Assembly: GCA_903933915.1 (NCBI GenBank)
Contig: CAIZLW010000082.1
Span: 29,259-93,258, forward strand
DNA: 64,000 nucleotides
Direction: 5' to 3'
Origin: an uncultured beta proteobacterium
Lineage (GTDB): Bacteria > Pseudomonadota > Gammaproteobacteria > Burkholderiales > SG8-41
Under the pieces are notes generated by a model. The model searched no databases, had not been told where the DNA came from, and worked only from the letters and a program-made list of their open reading frames with translations. The position numbers were made by a program, and so were the translations under genes. Shown here piece after piece: positions 60,771-64,000 of this stretch. Position 1 is the first letter of the stretch, and each line of letters opens with the position of its first letter.

Positions 60771-61744
60771 GCGGATATATTCTCCGGCGCCTGATCTACG
60801 GCGTGTTCGTGCTGATCGGCGTCAATGTGCTGACGTTTGCGCTGTTCTTTTTCGTCAACACACCGGATGACATGGCACGCGCGCAGCTCGGCGCCAAGCG
60901 TGTCACCCCGGAAGCAGTGGAAAAATGGAAGCAGGAGCGGGGGTATCATAAGCCATTGTTTTTAAACGAAAAATTATCAGGCCTTGAACGCGTCACCGAA
61001 ACCGTGTTTTTTGACAAGTCGGTCAAGCTGTTTGCGTTCCAGTTCGGCGAATCCGACCAGGGACGCAACATCGGCTACGACATCAGCACGCGCATGTGGC
61101 CCAGCCTCGCCGTGCAGCTGCCGGCCTTCCTGATTGGGCTGCTGGTCTATATCTCGTTTGCACTGCTGATGGCTTTTTTTCGCGCCACCATTCTGGATTT
61201 CTGGGGCGTGGTGCTGTGCGTGCTGATGATGTCGGTGTCGACGCTGTTCTACATCATCGGCGGCCAGTTTGTATTCGGAAAATTGTGGAACCTGGTGCCG
61301 ATTTCCGGTTACAACGGCGGCTTTGATGCGATCAAGTTCCTCGCGTTGCCGGTACTGATCGGCGTGATCAGCGGCATCGGCGGTAATGCGCGCTGGTACC
61401 GCACGATTTTCCTGGAGGAGATCAACAAAGACTATGTGCGCACTGCCCGCGCCAAGGGATTGTCGGAGGCGCGCGTGTTGTTCCGCCATGTGCTGCAGAA
61501 CGCGATGATCCCGATACTCACCGGCGTGGTGGTGGTCATCCCGCTGCTGTTCATGGGTGCGCTGATCACCGAATCCTTTTTCGGCATCCCGGGGCTGGGC
61601 AGCTACACCATCGACGCCATCGGTCAGCAGGATTTTGCAATCGTGCGGGTGATGGTGTTCCTCGGTTCCGTGCTCTACGTAATCGGCCTGATCATGACCG
61701 ACGTGTCCTATACGCTGGTTGATCCGCGGGTGCGTTTTTCATGA
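60767..61744 (+). CDS. ABC transporter permease (YejB/DppB-like)
   Basis: MSGYILRRLIYGVFVLIGVNVLTFALFFF; EEINKDYVRTARAKGLSEARVLFRHVLQNAMIPILT. Confidence 0.93.
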   Translation: MSGYILRRLIYGVFVLIGVNVLTFALFFFVNTPDDMARAQLGAKRVTPEAVEKWKQERGYHKPLFLNEKLSGLERVTETVFFDKSVKLFAFQFGESDQGRNIGYDISTRMWPSLAVQLPAFLIGLLVYISFALLMAFFRATILDFWGVVLCVLMMSVSTLFYIIGGQFVFGKLWNLVPISGYNGGFDAIKFLALPVLIGVISGIGGNARWYRTIFLEEINKDYVRTARAKGLSEARVLFRHVLQNAMIPILTGVVVVIPLLFMGALITESFFGIPGLGSYTIDAIGQQDFAIVRVMVFLGSVLYVIGLIMTDVSYTLVDPRVRFS

Positions 61745-63168
61745 CGTTCTTCCCGTTCCGCTTCGAGCTGTTGTGGACTGATGCGCTGGTCTGGCTGCTG
61801 GTTGCGGCCATTGCGGGTTATGCCGCTTATGCCCGCGCCCGGCCGCATCTGCGCGCGCCCTGGTCGCGGGTCAGCCGCAGCGCCAGCGGCATCGCTGCGG
61901 CGGTGATTCTCGCCGCCTTCGTGCTCGCCGGTCTGCTCGACTCGGTGCACTACCGGCCGCTGCTGCCGCCGCAGGACGGCAAGGCGGCTTATGCCACGGA
62001 AGTGCGCAGCCTGCTTGATCGCGTGCTGGAGCCGTTGCGCGTCAAACGCGAAAAAACCTATTCGGCACCGCTGGCGACGCATCTGTACGCCAAGGAAACA
62101 CTGCAGCTGTCCGATGGCCGCGAGGTACGCGAGTTTCCGCGCCTGCGACATGGCGGCGCGCATCTGAAAGATCCCGCGGCAGACTGGGCGGGAGACGTCG
62201 CGCTGCGTGGATTCCGCGGTCTGGCGGTGGCCCTGCTGCTGTGGTTTACCGCGGCGGTGGCGCTGGGTGCCGCCGTCGCCCAGCGTTCGGCTGTGGGCAT
62301 TGAGACGGCCTGGAACGATATCTGGAGCGGCCGTACGGCGGTGCCCTGGCGCGCGGCGCTGTGTGCGACGGCCGTTCTCGCGGTGATTGCCGGTCCGGTT
62401 GTCGCGCTGGCGCCGCATTACCATGTGTTCGGCACCGACAAGGTCGGGCAGGACGTGTTGTACCAGGCGCTGAAGAGCATCCGCACCGGCATGGTGATCG
62501 GTACGCTGGCCACACTGGTGATGCTGCCCTTTGCACTGGTGCTGGGCGTGATGGCGGGTTATTTCAAAGGCAGGGTGGACGACATGATTCAGTACCTCTA
62601 CACGACGTTGTCCTCGATCCCCGGGGTGCTGCTGATCGCGGCCGCGGTGCTGATGATGCAGGTTTATATCGAAAATCATGCGGCGCTGTTCCCGACCACC
62701 GAGATTCGCGCCGACGTGCGGCTGATTGCGCTGTGCGTGATCCTCGGTGTCACCAGCTGGACGGGGTTGTGCCGGCTGCTGCGCGGGGAGACGCTGAAAT
62801 TGCGCGAACTCGAATATATCCAGGCGGCGCATGCCTTCGGCGTGTCGCACTGGCGGGTGATGATGCGTCATGTGATGCCCAATGTGATGCATATCGTGAT
62901 GATTGCGCTGGTGATGGATTTCAGCGGCCTGGTGCTGGCGGAAGCGGTGCTGTCTTATGTCGGCGTCGGCGTCGACCCGTCGATGATCAGCTTCGGCACC
63001 ATGATCAACAGCGCACGCCTGGAAATGGCGCGCGAGCCGATGGTGTGGTGGTCGCTGGCTGCCGCCTTTGTATTCATGCTGGCGCTGGTGCTGGCCGCGA
63101 ACCTGTTCGCCGACGCGGTGCGCGATGCCTTCGATCCGCGGCTGGTGCGGGCGGGAGCTGCGGCATGA
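61741..63168 (+). CDS. ABC transporter permease (YejE/DppC-like) with a long N-terminal region
   Basis: C-terminal RELEYIQAAHAFGVSHWRVMMRHVMPNVMHIVMIALVMDFSGLVLAEAVLSYVGVGVDP. Confidence 0.92.
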   Translation: MTFFPFRFELLWTDALVWLLVAAIAGYAAYARARPHLRAPWSRVSRSASGIAAAVILAAFVLAGLLDSVHYRPLLPPQDGKAAYATEVRSLLDRVLEPLRVKREKTYSAPLATHLYAKETLQLSDGREVREFPRLRHGGAHLKDPAADWAGDVALRGFRGLAVALLLWFTAAVALGAAVAQRSAVGIETAWNDIWSGRTAVPWRAALCATAVLAVIAGPVVALAPHYHVFGTDKVGQDVLYQALKSIRTGMVIGTLATLVMLPFALVLGVMAGYFKGRVDDMIQYLYTTLSSIPGVLLIAAAVLMMQVYIENHAALFPTTEIRADVRLIALCVILGVTSWTGLCRLLRGETLKLRELEYIQAAHAFGVSHWRVMMRHVMPNVMHIVMIALVMDFSGLVLAEAVLSYVGVGVDPSMISFGTMINSARLEMAREPMVWWSLAAAFVFMLALVLAANLFADAVRDAFDPRLVRAGAAA

Positions 63169-64000
63169 GCATAAAACCGCTGCTCAGCGTGCGCGACCTG
63201 CGCACCGAGATCCGCAGCGACGGCCCGCCGGTGCGCGCGGTCGATGGCGTGTCGTTTGACATCGCTGCGGGTGAAACCTTTGCGCTGGTCGGCGAGTCGG
63301 GTTGCGGAAAATCGATGACGGCGCTGTCGCTGATGCGTCTGCTGCCGGATGCAGCAACGATCACCGGCGGTGTCGTGGAACTGGATGGGCAGAACCTGCT
63401 GGCGCTGCCGGAGTCGCAGATGCGCGACGTGCGCGGCCGCCGCGTGGCGATGATTTTCCAGGAACCCGGGTTGTCGCTGAATCCGGTGATGACCATCGGC
63501 GCGCAGATTGCCGAATCGGTGCGCCGGCATACCGCCCTGAGCGGCGCCGCAGTGGATGCGCGGGTCATCGAACTGCTCGATGCCGTGCGCATGCCCGATG
63601 CGGTGCGACGCGTCAACGAGTATCCGTTCCAGTTGTCGGGCGGCATGAAACAGCGGGTGATGATCGCGATGGCGCTGGCCTGCGATCCGGCGCTGCTGAT
63701 TGCCGACGAGCCGACCACGGCGCTGGATGTCACGGTGCAGGCGCAGGTGCTGGAACTGCTGCGCGATCTGCAGCGTTCGCGCGGCATGGCGATGCTGCTG
63801 ATTACCCATGATCTCGGTGTCGTCGCGCAGATGGCGCAGCAGGTCGCTGTGATGTATGCCGGCGAGATCATCGAAACGGGGCCGGTGCAGACCTTCTTTG
63901 AGGGGCCGGCGCATCCCTACTCACAGAAGCTGTTTGATTCGCTGCCGGAACGCGCCGGCCGCAATCACATGCTGGCGGCAATACCCGGCGCAGTGCCGCC
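63165..64000 (+). CDS. ABC transporter ATP-binding protein (YejF/DppD-like), truncated by the right window edge; absent from the ORF track
   Basis: My translation from ATG 63165 reads MSIKPLLSVRDLRTEI...LVGESGCGKSMTALSLM...YPFQLSGGMKQRVMIAMALACDPALLIADEPTTALDVT...AHPYSQKLFDSLPE, open to base 64000. Confidence 0.93.
   Translation, partial: MSIKPLLSVRDLRTEIRSDGPPVRAVDGVSFDIAAGETFALVGESGCGKSMTALSLMRLLPDAATITGGVVELDGQNLLALPESQMRDVRGRRVAMIFQEPGLSLNPVMTIGAQIAESVRRHTALSGAAVDARVIELLDAVRMPDAVRRVNEYPFQLSGGMKQRVMIAMALACDPALLIADEPTTALDVTVQAQVLELLRDLQRSRGMAMLLITHDLGVVAQMAQQVAVMYAGEIIETGPVQTFFEGPAHPYSQKLFDSLPERAGRNHMLAAIPGAVP

Overview
GC-rich proteobacterial chromosome segment, probably betaproteobacterial judging by gene content and order; taxonomy was not tested. 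Most of it is conserved housekeeping or catabolic DNA: ispD-ispF, an OmpR/EnvZ pair, tsaB-rimI-UDG, LemA/TPM genes, a TctABC tripartite tricarboxylate transporter next to an AraC regulator and an AprAB-like flavoprotein/ferredoxin pair, a fatty-acid degradation block (FadE, SDR, acyl-CoA ligase, thioesterase, FadL, FadN-type HAD/ECH, thiolase), ETF-QO, split squalene genes (hpnE apart from hpnCD), tRNA-Leu, tig-clpP-clpX-lon, tRNA-Val/tRNA-Asp, ppiD, fabI and a YejABEF-like peptide ABC transporter that runs off the right edge. No CRISPR array, transposase, prophage or rRNA was recognised. The less ordinary items are: (1) two tandem-duplicated short secreted Lys/Ala repeat genes with related leaders and identical terminators, one of them too short for the supplied ORF track; (2) a secreted protein with 40-aa repeats carrying paired CX6C motifs; (3) an orphan DGQHR/DndB-like protein; (4) a dCache-PAS sensor interrupted by one in-frame TAG; (5) a CzcE-like remnant; (6) a recurrent TTGTTTTTA-type AT-rich motif in intergenic and coding DNA; (7) a cluster of GTAGCCCGGAT repeats; (8) an EAL protein with an altered DDFG motif; (9) an uncharacterised transporter/redox locus. 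All calls are from reading the sequence; no database search was run.
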